The position numbers were made by a program, and so were the translations under genes. This document shows positions 10,150 through 21,999 of a stretch of DNA of 64,000 nt, in pieces. This stretch comes from Epiperipatus broadwayi (lineage: Eukaryota > Onychophora > Udeonychophora > Euonychophora > Peripatidae): contig JAQFVV010001064.1 of the NCBI GenBank assembly GCA_028023455.1, positions 1 to 64,000 of the forward strand, given 5' to 3'. Each line of letters opens with the position of its first letter. The stretch's first letter is position 1. Below the pieces are notes generated by a model, which saw only the letters and a list, made by a program, of their open reading frames with translations, did no database searches and was not told the origin of the DNA.

Positions 10150-11250
10150 TAGGCTTTCCCTACTTATAAATGACTAGCTTTATTTGATCATCAAGAAAAA
10201 AACTAAATCTTAGAATACACTGCACTTCATGAAATGGAAATTGGATAGAATAAAGTAATTAAAGCTAAAAAGAATATTTTTTAAAAAAACAATTATTTAA
10301 TATCTAATTAATACCAAAAATGATATGAACATAGATAATTTCAAACATCCATTTCATCAAACAAAAATACATTTTTACAAAATTATATTAACCAACTAAT
10401 TATTTTTTATTCATGGATTAACTTTAAATTCATTAGATACTCTCTTTAAAATTTTTAAGAATTTGTTAAACATGTTCACAAAAATAAATCAAAGATAGCA
10501 ATCTTTGATTCTACCCAGAGAGTGAATTGAGAGAAAAAAAATTATTACCTTTATAAAACAGAAAAAAAAAAATTAATAAAAAAAATTGTGTGCACACATC
10601 ATGGCTCTCTTGTCTATAAAGTCCTTTACAATTGCAATTTAAGTTTTTCCTAATGGAGTTTATTTTTCAAGGCTTCTAAACATGGACCTGGTTAAATTTG
10701 TCATTTGCTGGGTCTGAAGCAGTTTGAGGTAAATTCAAATAGCAATTTTTGTCCATTTGGTTTTCCTCTTAAATTTTCAGGTGAGACATATATTAACAGA
10801 CTCATTGCTCTTGGTTGAAGGCTAGGTTTCAGACTGCTTAAAGAATTTTTTTACCTTCCCTATATTTTCTTTTAGTGAAAGTAGGTTAAATGAAGGAAAA
10901 TGATGCCTAGCTTTTAGCTGAACTTAGTACATGGTTCTTATTGTACAAACAATTTTTAGTATTAAACTCATGGCATGCTAAAAACTTTATTCAAACAACC
11001 AATTTTAATCAATAGCTTGGTGGCAGCTGTATTAAACTTGAGCGGCTGTCTTTTCAACAACTATGTCAGGAATAATTTCTTTACTATCTTTTTCAGCATA
11101 AGAATTAAGTTGACTGCTTTCTTCAATAGTTAAGTTAGCAATAACCTCTCCAGACACTTGGGTATAATTACTAATTCACACCCTCACATATATTTTTTTA
11201 GAACAATCTTGCCCACAAAACAATTCCAATCTGTCTCTTACATTATCATT
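10150..11250. other. AT-rich stretch, nothing recognised
   Basis: No reading frame or repeat family identified. Confidence 0.55.
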
Positions 11251-11255
11251 TTTAT

Positions 11256-11704
11256 GATAACCAATTAAGCATTTATTTTTATATGATGCTATGTGTACAA
11301 TTGTATTACATTCAAAGATCAGCCTTTCAAGCTAATTGTGCATGTGTCTTTTGACAGTGTTAAATAATAAATGAATACTTCTCTCTACAAAAATAAATGC
11401 TCATTTACTTATAATTAAGTATCAGTTAGAATGATGTTTAGTAAATTCTAGACAATTTCACTGACATCATTCATTCTAAATAGTAATTTAAAGTGAGAAT
11501 TCTACTCTCACGCTTTCCTCAACAGTTCTTCAGATTTGCTCATACAAAAGAATTTGAGTCATAGAAATAAGAGGATTCCTTTTATTCCTGCATAAATACT
11601 ACATCTTGTATTGTAGAGGGAAATATTCATTTATTATTTAACACTCTCAAAAGACGCATGCACAATTAGCTTGAAAGGCTGATCTTTGAAAGATAACCAA
11701 TTAA
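11256..11704. repeat. foldback (MITE-like) element with 77-bp arms and 13-bp flanking duplication
   Basis: Arms at 11313-11389 and 11612-11688 are near-perfect reverse complements, separated by 222 nt. The 13-mer GATAACCAATTAA occurs at 11256-11268 and again at 11692-11704, just outside the structure, and looks like a target duplication. The 44 nt between the left 13-mer and the left arm match 6503-6545. No coding sequence. Transposition mechanism unknown. Confidence 0.65.
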
Positions 11705-11855
11705 ATAAAATTTCATAACTGCAATTATTCAGCTAATTACTCCTTAATCTAGATTAAAAACAAGTTAAGAACAAGAATTTAACAATATAAAATTCTTAAC
11801 ATTCCTTTATAAATAAAAATCAAATTTTGCAAAACAACAAGATAATCTGTTAATT

Positions 11856-13374
11856 CAGCGTTTTCCAACCTGTGTTACGCGTACCACTGGTGATACGCGA
11901 GTTGCTGGTTGGTGGTACGCGAAAAATAATCAATAATGGCAGACATAAAAAAAATCAAATCATAAAAATATCATAGAAACGTTTTTTCCTATAATTCATA
12001 AAAATTATTTTAATTAATAATATTATACAGTAAAGTTGTTAATATGTACAGTCGATGATCGAAAATCCAGCAATCGATATCGTTTTTTTGGAGTGCATTT
12101 TTAAATTTAGCGTTAACCATTAGTAACTTGAGATATTGCCACCACTGTTGTCATGGTGCTGCACTCTTGTTCACTTCCCCGCACGGCTTACAAGTGACAG
12201 GTTATTGTTTGTGATTGTATCGTCTTTGTTTATTAAAATTCATTGATCCCCATATAACCCGCTTATTCGAATTTAGACAAGAAGGACAGTTTTTTTTTTG
12301 AAGACAATTCTTTTGATCTTTCTTCGAAATTGTATGATTTTGGTTGGCTTCATTCAGGTGATTGCATATTTAACTGATATTTTTTTGCAAATAAATAACT
12401 TAAATTTGACACCTCAGAACAACTCGATAACGATCTTTAATGTTAATGATAAAATTGAAAATATGATTAAGAAATTAGATTTTTGGAAGCAGTGTATTGA
12501 AAACAATCAACCGAAAGTATTCAAAACTCTACATATTTTTTTGATTGAAAATAAGGTTAGTCTGTCTCAAGATATACGAGAAAATATAATAGCACATTTA
12601 ACAGGATTAAAATTGTCTTTAATGGAATATTTTGCAAAACCCGAAAACACAAATGATAAGTGGATTTCAAACCCCTTCTATGAAGAACATTTATAAAAAG
12701 CTACATCATTATCAATAAAAGAGAAAGAAAATTTAATAGAATTATCGACACAATCTAATTAATTTTGGTTAAACATTAAAGATTATGAACAACTTTCTGA
12801 GAAAGCTCTTAAATTATTATTACCATTTACTAGTATGAAATTAGTAGAGAAAGAGCTTTTTCTTCATATATTTAAAAAAAAAAAAGTATTGAAACAAATT
12901 GAATGCAGCTGTAGACTTAAGGGTATACCTCACATCTTTTGAACCAAATTTCAAAAAATTATGTTTTTCGAAACAAGCACAAGGATCTCATTAAATTTAT
13001 TTTATAAAAATATTTGATTATGATAAAATATATTAATTGGTTTTTTATAATTTTGTGTTTTTATTAAAACCATTTATTAGTAAACGAACTATGACAAAAT
13101 AGTAGATAAATATGAAACTTTGAACAAACACACACATATATATATGTTACAGTGAATTTATATTTTCAGTGAGTTTATAATCGTTTAAGCGTGTTTCAAT
13201 GTAATTTGTCTCATTGTGATGTGAATACATGGTCACCCTATAATATTTATAATGCAAATAAAATAACACACTCGCAATAAATTTCACAAAATACAATCAT
13301 TTTTACGAAGTGGTACAATTTAGTGTGATGTACTACCAAGTGGTACGCAAGCCAAAAAAGGTTGGGAAACGCTG
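11856..13374. mobile_element. hAT DNA transposon, complete ends, internally decayed (1519 bp)
   Basis: Left end CAGCGTTTTCCAACC and right end GGTTGGGAAACGCTG are inverted repeats with one mismatch over 15 bp. The 8-mer TGTTAATT stands immediately outside both (11848-11855 and 13375-13382), the 8-bp target duplication typical of hAT elements. Subterminal GGTACGC/GTACCAC motifs are repeated at both ends. Inside lies the C-terminal part of a ZBED5-type transposase; the N-terminal half, with the BED zinc finger and first catalytic Asp, is absent. It could move only with a transposase supplied from elsewhere. Confidence 0.93.
12298..12994 (+). pseudogene. hAT transposase (ZBED5/GTF2IRD2-like) C-terminal fragment
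   Basis: The open part (12298-12696) begins at a non-ATG position, so the start is arbitrary; the true 5' part is deleted. It reads IAYLTDIFLQINNLNLTPQN near residues 22-41, then DKIENMIKKLDFWKQCIE, a pattern known from ZBED5-like domesticated or free hAT transposases. A stop follows FYEEHL. Further on, in other frames, come LIELSTQSN, LKLLLPFTSM (the hATC dimerisation region, normally followed by CE.GFS) and, after a frameshift in an A-run near 12880, NKLNAAVDLRVYLTSFEP ending in QAQGSH and a stop at 12994. At least two stops and one frameshift, so inactive. Confidence 0.85.
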
Positions 13375-13382
13375 TGTTAATT

Positions 13383-13749
13383 GCATCGATTTGATTTTTT
13401 TTATTTCATTAAATAGATATAAAGAAATAAAAACAATTCTGATAAATTAAAATTTAAAAAAATATTAAAATATTACTTTTGCTCTTTCTTTTATTTTCTA
13501 CTTTTTGTAAAAAAATACACTTAATTATATTTAATGTTTAAGAATTTTTATACTATCATATGGGAATTTTACAATGATTGAGTTAAATAATGACTCTTTA
13601 AGAAAAATAGGTCTAAGAAAATTTAAATATTATTCCCCTCTCCCCATTAATAATTTTTTTTTTTAATTCTCAAACCTGAGGAATATGCTGCCAACTATCT
13701 AATTATTTGCTTATTTTTTCTAGTGTAGCTATGTAACCAACTGTTTGCA

Positions 13750-13781
<32 letters not shown>

Positions 13782-16700
13782 ATTTTGAAAGTTATCTTTC
13801 TCCATTCTTTGATAATCCACATTTCATTTCATGGATCAAATTCCATTGTATGTAATAATATTACAATTTGATGTTTGTATTTCTTGAAATCCATATATGT
13901 AATCTTACAATTGAATATTTATAAATACAGTAATCAGATATATATATATTGTCGATATATGACTCATTTCACATACATACATATTATTTAATTAAAAAAA
14001 AAATTTCTTTTATATATAAAGATTTATGTGTACGTATATTGTATGTATGATATATAGTTGATAAATTAATGAGTGGTGAATGAATATAATGTTGTAAGAA
14101 ATGATATTTAATATGTTATTTTTCTTATTAAATAATTAATATATTCAGTTATTTAGTTTTATTTTTGGTTAAAATAAAGCAGATCAGAAAGGAAGTGTCA
14201 AATAAAGTGATCTAGATAAGAGATTGAGATTTGAAAATGTACACGTGCAAAAGAGTGTGAAAGAATGGGAACGTCTGTTTAAACATAAAATGTTTTTAAC
14301 ACCTATTTGTAATGACTATAGATTGCCAGCTTTATTGTATTGTTTTTATCTGTATCTAAGATTTTTTTTAAAGGAGAGAGGTGCTTTGAGGAAGTAAAGG
14401 TGATTATTAATTTTCTTGTAAAATCGCGATAGTACATCAACTTGTCAAACTCTGATTTTTTGTCTTTTATCTCAAGATAAGATATGCAGGTGGTCAGTTT
14501 CTTTTGACCAAAGATTGGCAATATGAATGATTGAAACAATGTTTAAAAGACACTCAATATGATTATTTTGGAGAGATAGACAGTCACTCAGTCATTATTA
14601 TTAAAGAGAGATGTAATTATTAAACAGAGATGTAACTCTCACTCAATTTTTTCCTCGTTATTAATGTTGAAAAAAAGGAAAAAAAAAGGAAAGTAGGCGA
14701 TTTGATTTTTTTTTACTCTTTAAAAATTGAACAAGGGAAAAGAAGGAAGAGACTCTTGTATAAAGTCAAAATAGACAAAGATGTGCGGATATACAAGTAA
14801 TCTCCAGAAATATTAATATTGAAAAAAGAGGGAAAATGGAACAAAATTGAATTTATAAGAAGTTATTGACAATTCTATGAAATGAGATTAACATATTTTT
14901 CTGAGTATAATACCATGACTCTGCATTGCTAAACCATTTTTTTCTGCTTCCTGATTAATACAGAATGAGTTAAAATCACTAATCTACTGTGGTCTCATAT
15001 ACCAATCAAATAATAACCAACAAAATGAAAGAGTTTAAAGCTATATGAAATGCTTCTTTTCTGGCTCCTGGTCTATTCTAGGCTCATTACCTTTGGATGG
15101 ATGGAGAAGAGGAAGGAAGAGGAAGAGAAAATATATAAAATCCATATATAGCCAAGTTTGAAGCCATGAATCAAATTTTTGTTAAAGTTTACCTCAGTCA
15201 TCTAAAGTGTCTACAGCGATTATTTTTTTTAAAAAAAAATGGGAGAGACAAGCAAATCCACCAGTACATACTTATTAAAAAGTATTTATAATAACTCTTT
15301 TTAAAATGGTAGAAGGAAGCCAATCAACAATAAATAATTTTAGAATTAAAGAAACAAGCAAGTCAATTGATTCATGTTTATCTTAACAGTATCTGCAATA
15401 ATTTTCTTTTTTTTATGGAGCAAAGACAAGCAGTCTGAAAATTCAAACTTAGGGCATTTATAAGAAGTGAAAGTGATCTGGTAACTATGAACTTTCTTTA
15501 ACAGATTTTTATTCTTACTTATTAAAAGTAAACCTTAATTTACTGGTCAAAGCAATTTTCTTTTTTGATACAGAAACATTAAAGACTTGTTTATCTATAG
15601 TTATTTGCAATATCTCACAACATAGCACAAACATAGTTTAAATCTTTAAACTTAAATTTTTCATTATTTTTTTTTTTATATTATATATTGTAATGTTGAA
15701 ATGTTTTTTTTTAATTGTTCTTCAGTTGTTAATGATAATGAGCAACCTATAACTATATGCATTTATAATGTTTTTTTTAATTATTTTATCTTGTTGCATA
15801 TTAAAATTAATATCATGTATTTTATTTTCTTTTTGCTAAAAGGTTGCAAAAATATTTTTATATATGTAATTTGTGGGTATACATTTTAAACATATATGTT
15901 AACATTACCGAATGTGTGCATGTGTAACTGCTTATACAAACATGTCAAGGAATAGGTTATATATAAATAGTTTAAATATGAGAAATTATAAAGCAAGGCT
16001 TACATATGAATGGAAGTGAAATAAAACACACAAGATACATATGAAATTTTATGATATAATAAGTTAGGAAAGACTTAAGTAAGCATTCCATAAAATGTAT
16101 TTTTTTTAAGCCAGCTTATTTTAAAATATCCAGAAATGACAAACCTATATATTAAGTTTATTTGCTTGTGCTTATATAAATTTTTATATTAATTTTTGTA
16201 TTGAATTAATGTAATAATAAGCCATTTATTTAATTATTGATTTGATTTTAAAGAAAGAAAGAAAGAGTAATAGTATTAATAAAATATAATTATATATATC
16301 TTAATTGGTTTTCCGAGTTCTTATTAAAAATATTGTTGTGTTTTTCTTGTCTTGGTTCTATCATTTTAATTCATCATCATTGCTCGCAGTTATTAAGTAT
16401 TATCATTCGTTAATATTGAGCAATCACTTGCTAATATTAAGCGCTCACAAAAGGTTAAGTAAACTAGAATGTTAATTTATCTTTGGGTATTTAAGGATTA
16501 AGCTTGATAATAACCAAATTTTAATAATTATAGTTCAATAGTTGAAAGGCTAAAATTGGGTTGTGTCCATGAGTTTTGATCATCCTCATCAAAAATGGAT
16601 ATCGTGTTATTGATTAAAATGTTTCAAATAATACTATATAAGAGTTATGATCGCCATCATCATCATTAATAAATTATAATCGTTAAATCTAATGTTTAGC

Positions 16701-18049
16701 ATAATTAATATATGTAGTAAATAAAGATTTATAGAAAGATGAATATCATGCATAGAGATTCATGATGATCATTCATCATCACTAGTATTATTAAATCCTA
16801 ATCTTAACTATAAAAGTATTTTAGTAAATAACTTTAAACTTATATAAATGCTACTAAGTGTAGTATTTAAATCTCAGTTTAAAATAGGATAATTTTTAAT
16901 AAATGCATATGAGTTTATAAAGATTAATTATTGTTGTGAGTTTATTAATAAGCTATGGCTAGTATCATCATCACTATTATTATTGTCATTATTATGATAT
17001 CACTATTACTATCATTATTACTATGATATCACTATTATTATCATCATCATTATTACCTTTATATTATGATAAATAATCTAGTTAAATGGCCATCAATATC
17101 AATAATGGTCTTCACATGCTTGTTTGGAAGCCATTAATAGGATTATACATGTCTGTTCATCAATATACGTAAATGAGCTAGTAGTGTCTATAAGATTCTT
17201 TGATCTATGATATAAGTTTTGGTAATATTGGGATCTTGTAATTTTATCGATATAGATAAAATGTAAGAATGTCATTTTTTCATTAGTCATCCAAGTCATG
17301 TGTGATAAAAATGTACCGAATGAGTTTGAACTCAGTACACTCTAAACAGATATTTATCTAGATTTAAAACAATCTAGTGGCACTCATGGGAAAACACATA
17401 TACTTAGCTAAACTGAATAAAGAGTGATATAATCCCTTTCCAACTTCATAATATTAGCTTTATAGAATATATATTTTATAAGTTGTCATGAATAGCACCA
17501 GTGTGTGCATATGACCATGAAGGGTCTTCTATAGTTGGAAAGAAGAATAAAAAGGATTCTTTATTAAAAGAACCTAGTATTGGAGATAAAGCATAAGGCA
17601 CTCCAGGAATCTCACAGTGGATACTTTTATTCAGTTGCTATATTTAATATTATTTTATTCGATGACAATGGCCAGTATGTTTTATTGTTCAAATGACATC
17701 CCCAATATTTAGATATTATTAAATCTTTAATGATGATAGTTTTAATTGTCATTGTTGTTATTTTATATGGAGAAATGAGATAACTTATTTATTTCATTAC
17801 TAATGTGACAGAATTAATGTTTAGAATAGTTGCAATCGGGCTATAATGTTATATTTAGTTATTGAATTATGGCAACTATCATTTCATCACTCATCTATTT
17901 ATCTATACTGTGACAATGTTTACTTACTGTTACAAATAACAGATTGGATAAACATATATGTTAATAATGGATCATTTTCTATCAATTTATTATTATTTCT
18001 GTCGCAAATGTCCTTCATTTAGTTACAAATATCCATTATTATATCAGTT

Positions 18050-18116
<67 letters not shown>

Positions 18117-19280
18117 CATATACATGGTATGATAGATTACAGCTACTTTTATTATTAATATGTTGTTAAACAATAAGAATTAAGTAATGCTTCTCTGATA
18201 AATATCTGAATGAAGTCTTTTCTTGTTAAAATTGTGATCAAGCTTCAAACAACTACAAAAAATACAATGACTGATTGAAACAACAAGTCTACTACATACC
18301 AATCTCAAATCAGGTGAGAAAAATACAAACAATTATAATAAACAATCAAAAGAGCACAAAACTTATTCTGATTTGATCTTGTATTTTATAAATCGATTAT
18401 AAATGGAAATTGAATTATACTTTGTTACAGAAAATCTAGTAACTATGAATCAAAGTAGACTGAAATTAAATTAAAAAGCTGTTTAGAAATAATAAAGAAA
18501 TAAGTCAGTAAGTTACTTAAACAAGTGTAACAGTTACTAGCTTGAATGATGTGTAACCTAATAATGCTAATTATTTACTAGATATTTGTAATCAAAGTTT
18601 ATAATGTTAGAAATGATAATTAATGTTTAAATTTTAAACTTAAATTGTTAGTGTATGAAACATATTGAAAACCTTTCTCATTCTTAGTGTGTTGCTTAGA
18701 ATAAATTTTTAAAAAGTTGCACTCCTTTTTTTATCATTTCCACAATACTTTGTTGAAGTTTCTATGACAATTTCAACTACCTAGAAGTCTTCTTCAGATC
18801 TCAAAATTAACCGGAAATTTTTTTTACATATAATATCTCCTTTCATGTTTAAGAGGATGTTTCTGAAATCTAAAAAAAAGGCTAAGCAGTAAAATGTCAT
18901 ACAAAATTCAATAAAGCATTATGGACACTGCATGAGGATGATTGGGGTTTTATGAAGATGCATGAAAGGTATTGTCATATTTCTTAAAATTATTTTAATG
19001 TGAATTCTCTTAAATTTAATGCTTCTTATTTGAATTATTTGTTTTATTTTTCTTTATTAGTTTAGCTTCAAATAATCTATAAACTTCATCAGAACTGTTA
19101 ACTAAAACTAAGCAAATAAAAGGTATTATAAATATTAGAACATGAGGATTGAATTTTTTAAGATTTTGAAATTTTAAGATATACTTCTGTTCATTACAAA
19201 AATTGTTAAATCAATATTGCTTTTTCTGTATTTTAATTATAATGCAATAAACTTAATTACAACATGTATAGGTTATCTGG
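13383..19280. other. long AT-rich stretch with microsatellites, no gene recognised
   Basis: Contains (TA)n(TG)n at about 13750-13785, TCA/TTA triplet-rich DNA at about 16960-17055 and an alternating TA tract at about 18048-18122. Short frames here (for example 14303-14539 and 17099-17299 on the minus strand) have no recognisable motif. Confidence 0.6.
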
Positions 19281-19287
19281 ACATATA

Positions 19288-20035
19288 ATCATCATAATTT
19301 TCAATCATCACAAATCAGGATATGATCTGTCCAAGATTAATCCTATTTTTATTACCCATTAGCTTCTCTTCACATCACACCAACAAACTTTTTCATTTCA
19401 TTTGGGATTCATTCTAAATCTTTTACAATCCTGTGGAATCTGGTTTAAGGATTCCAACTATCTATTTATGATCATTTCTTTTACTAAAATTTTTAGTGAA
19501 GGTTTATTTCAATCTCTTAATTATTTCACTGGTGTCAGTGATATCTGTTTGGTCTCTCATCCAAATATTTCAGTTCTGATCATTTCTGTCATTCATGATT
19601 TATAAACCTCTCTTTACTTCAATGAGTGGTATGAAGTCTTTGATTTTATCTTTCATTATGTATTGAAATGACAGATGTATAAATAAGAATTGGTGAAACC
19701 CATCTATTAAGAACATTACTTATCAAACACATAAGCAATTTATTTTAAAATATTATTTTAGTTCTACAAAAGCATTTTATTCAAAGTTAATTCTATGATT
19801 AATTTCTTCAATATGTTTCCTTGTGTATTAAGAATCTTACCATGGTATTTGAAGTTGTTAAATCTTTATTATCTCCTGAGAAAATTCACTGAACCTTATT
19901 TTAGTCTTTTTTAGTATTTATTTTTGGTCCTACTTTTTTATTTTCATTAGATAATTTTTGCAAAATTTCCTGAAGCTCTAAACATTATTCCAAAAAAGAA
20001 CAACTTCATCACTGAATTTATAATAAAATTATATC
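19288..20035 (-). pseudogene. RTE-like LINE, old 3' fragment (copy 3)
   Basis: Base-by-base comparison with the near-complete LINE at 41.4-44.6 kb shows shared order on the minus strand. Examples are the motif around TAATTCTATGATTAATTT (about 19790-19810), AACACATAAGCAA (about 19725), ATGAGTGGTATGAAGTC (about 19620) and the 3' tail ATCATCAT...AATCATCA near 19288. It also retains the stretch between the thumb and the 3' end that is deleted from the 41-kb copy. Many indels indicate an old insertion. The plus-strand frame at 19402-19605 is a shadow. Confidence 0.7.
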
Positions 20036-20039
20036 TTTC

Positions 20040-21050
20040 ATAAAGTTGCCTTATAATTTGGTTATTGGAATGAAATGTATTTAAGGTTATGATAAAATAG
20101 AGTGAGATGTGGAATGCACTAATAAAAAAAGTTGAAAAATATCTTTAGCAGTGCAATGATTATCTATCCTACAACAAGAAAGTGGCTAAAAATAATCAGT
20201 CTTGACTTGACATGATAGTAACCCAATGAAAGTGTGTTAAGCTGTCAACATGAGCTTAGAATTTCAGGTGTTTGATATCTCTTAATCACCTGATAAATAA
20301 AGATTATTGCAAACTGCATGCACGGGTGGTTAAATTTTTGTGCTAGTGGTTATGATATTGTACAATTGACAGGAAGAATTCTGCTGATAAAGAAAAAGTT
20401 TGATGATGAGTAAATGGTTTCACAGTTTGAAGTCATATCCAGATAGTAATAACACAGAGAGACATTATAGAAGCTGAAGAGAAGGTGCATTGAATCCTGT
20501 AGGTCCAGTTATACTTTTCCAAGATTCAGGGATCCTTACTGCTAAAAGTCATAAGCTTAAAACTAGTCTGGAAAGTTTTTTGCAGCTTCCTGAAAGTAGC
20601 ATAAAGAAAGGTGAAAGTATGTATTTCTTGTGATTGGCTGAAAAATGTGAAATGCATAAAAATTTATATCATTATTTTGATAAGTAGATAGATAGGTAGA
20701 TAGATAGATAGGCAGATAAATTAAAGATAATAAATTAAAACACCATTAACCCCAAGTGAAAATAATTTTATTACCGTGTTGATTGTGATTGGCCTCAAAA
20801 CTGTAAAATATTTGAAAATCCATATTGTTTCAAGAGCATAATAGTAGTTTAAAATAATTTCTAGATAGCTAAAGCAGCAAATAAGCTCCTTATATGGTAG
20901 TGCCCATAGTCATAAGGTAAGCTTGAAATAGTTTGGTACTGCCATCTGGTATTTGTAATTGCGTACATAGACATCTCATGAGTAAGGATATGTGGATTGT
21001 GGGTGTCAAATTATATACATTACAAAATCCAAGATATATCTAACATACAG
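20040..21050. other. AT-rich stretch; (GATA)n at 20684-20715
   Basis: A short GATA/GGTA tetranucleotide tract near 20684-20715. A segment near 20505-20590 (AGATTCAGGGATCC ... AAACTAGTCTGGAAAG order) looks weakly like foldback family R3 seen at 56.4 and 61.3-61.7 kb. No gene. Confidence 0.45.
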
Positions 21051-21057
21051 GCTATAT

Positions 21058-21820
21058 ATATATGTTGAAATGAAGATTTTCACGGGTTGCATATATAAAA
21101 GACATATTTTACGGGTTTATCCGTGTTAAAAATTTTAAATATTGATATACCAACTTTTAGGATTTGTGTTCCATATGTGAAAGGAACTACAGACAGTATT
21201 GGACATATATTAAAATGCTATAATATAGATACAGCATTTTCTACTCACCAAAAGATCAGCAATATAATAACCAAGCCTAAGGATTCAATCCCTCTTGAAT
21301 CTCATGGTGTTCATCAAATCTCATGTAAAATTGTAAAGCTTCTTATATAGGTATGAGTAATCATCACATCAGTGTTAGGAGAGATGTGCATGCTAATGCA
21401 GTTAAACAATACTCATCATCATCAGCACTCTCACTCCATACTATAGATTCAGGTCATAAAACTGATTTTTCTAGTACCAGGATCATATCCAGATGTGATA
21501 ATCTCTACCAGTGCAAATTAGAGAAGCCATTGAGATACTTAAAAGGCCAGATTGTATCACTAAGCCAGATGATACATGCAAACTTCTTCCTATTTGAAAA
21601 GATTTTTTTTAAAAAAACATTCTTAAATTTAACATTTTTGTTATTGATGGAACTTTAACGTTTATTCAAATCAGTGATTGTAGTGTCTCTACAACCATCT
21701 TTCTACCTTTTATCACCCAGTGGATAACTTGTGTGTCCAAGTAGAAACGTCAGTATATCAATATTTAAATTTTTTTAACACGGATGAACCCACAAAATGT
21801 GTTTTATATATATATATAAT
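21058..21820 (+). pseudogene. Penelope-like element PLE-1, copy A (linker plus GIY-YIG)
   Basis: From about 21150 the plus strand reads ICVPYVKGTTDSIGHILKCY, then ITKPKDSIPLESHGVHQISC (PLE linker with its K-x-D-x-x-P block and the GVH variant of GIY), a frameshift near 21345, then ISVRRDVHANAVKQ (conserved Arg; the His of EH kept), SLHTIDSGHKTDFSSTRIIS and the LYQCK region. The first C-x2-C is damaged (SCKIVKL). The 3' terminus carries AGAAACGTCAGTATATCAAT and ends near 21820. The left 21058-21150 is the same 3' terminus in reverse, so this is an inverted pair with a very short minus arm. Confidence 0.8.
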
Positions 21821-21850
21821 ATACCTGTATAAACAATGTAATATATAGAA

Positions 21851-21992
21851 TATTTTGAGCTCAGACATTCACATGACTCTCAACTCTCCATACTATCTCA
21901 TACTACTGATACACCTGACCACATAGAGGTATATCAGTGGTATGAGATAGTGTGGAGAATTGAGGGTCATGTGAAAGTCTGAGCTCAAAATA
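21851..21992. repeat. 142-bp palindrome related to repeat R1
   Basis: TATTTTGAGCTCAGAC at 21851 is mirrored by GTCTGAGCTCAAAATA ending at 21992. Arms are about 62 nt with few mismatches. The loop holds the R1 signature ACTGATACACCTGACCACA. Confidence 0.7.
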
Positions 21993-21999
21993 CCCTAAA

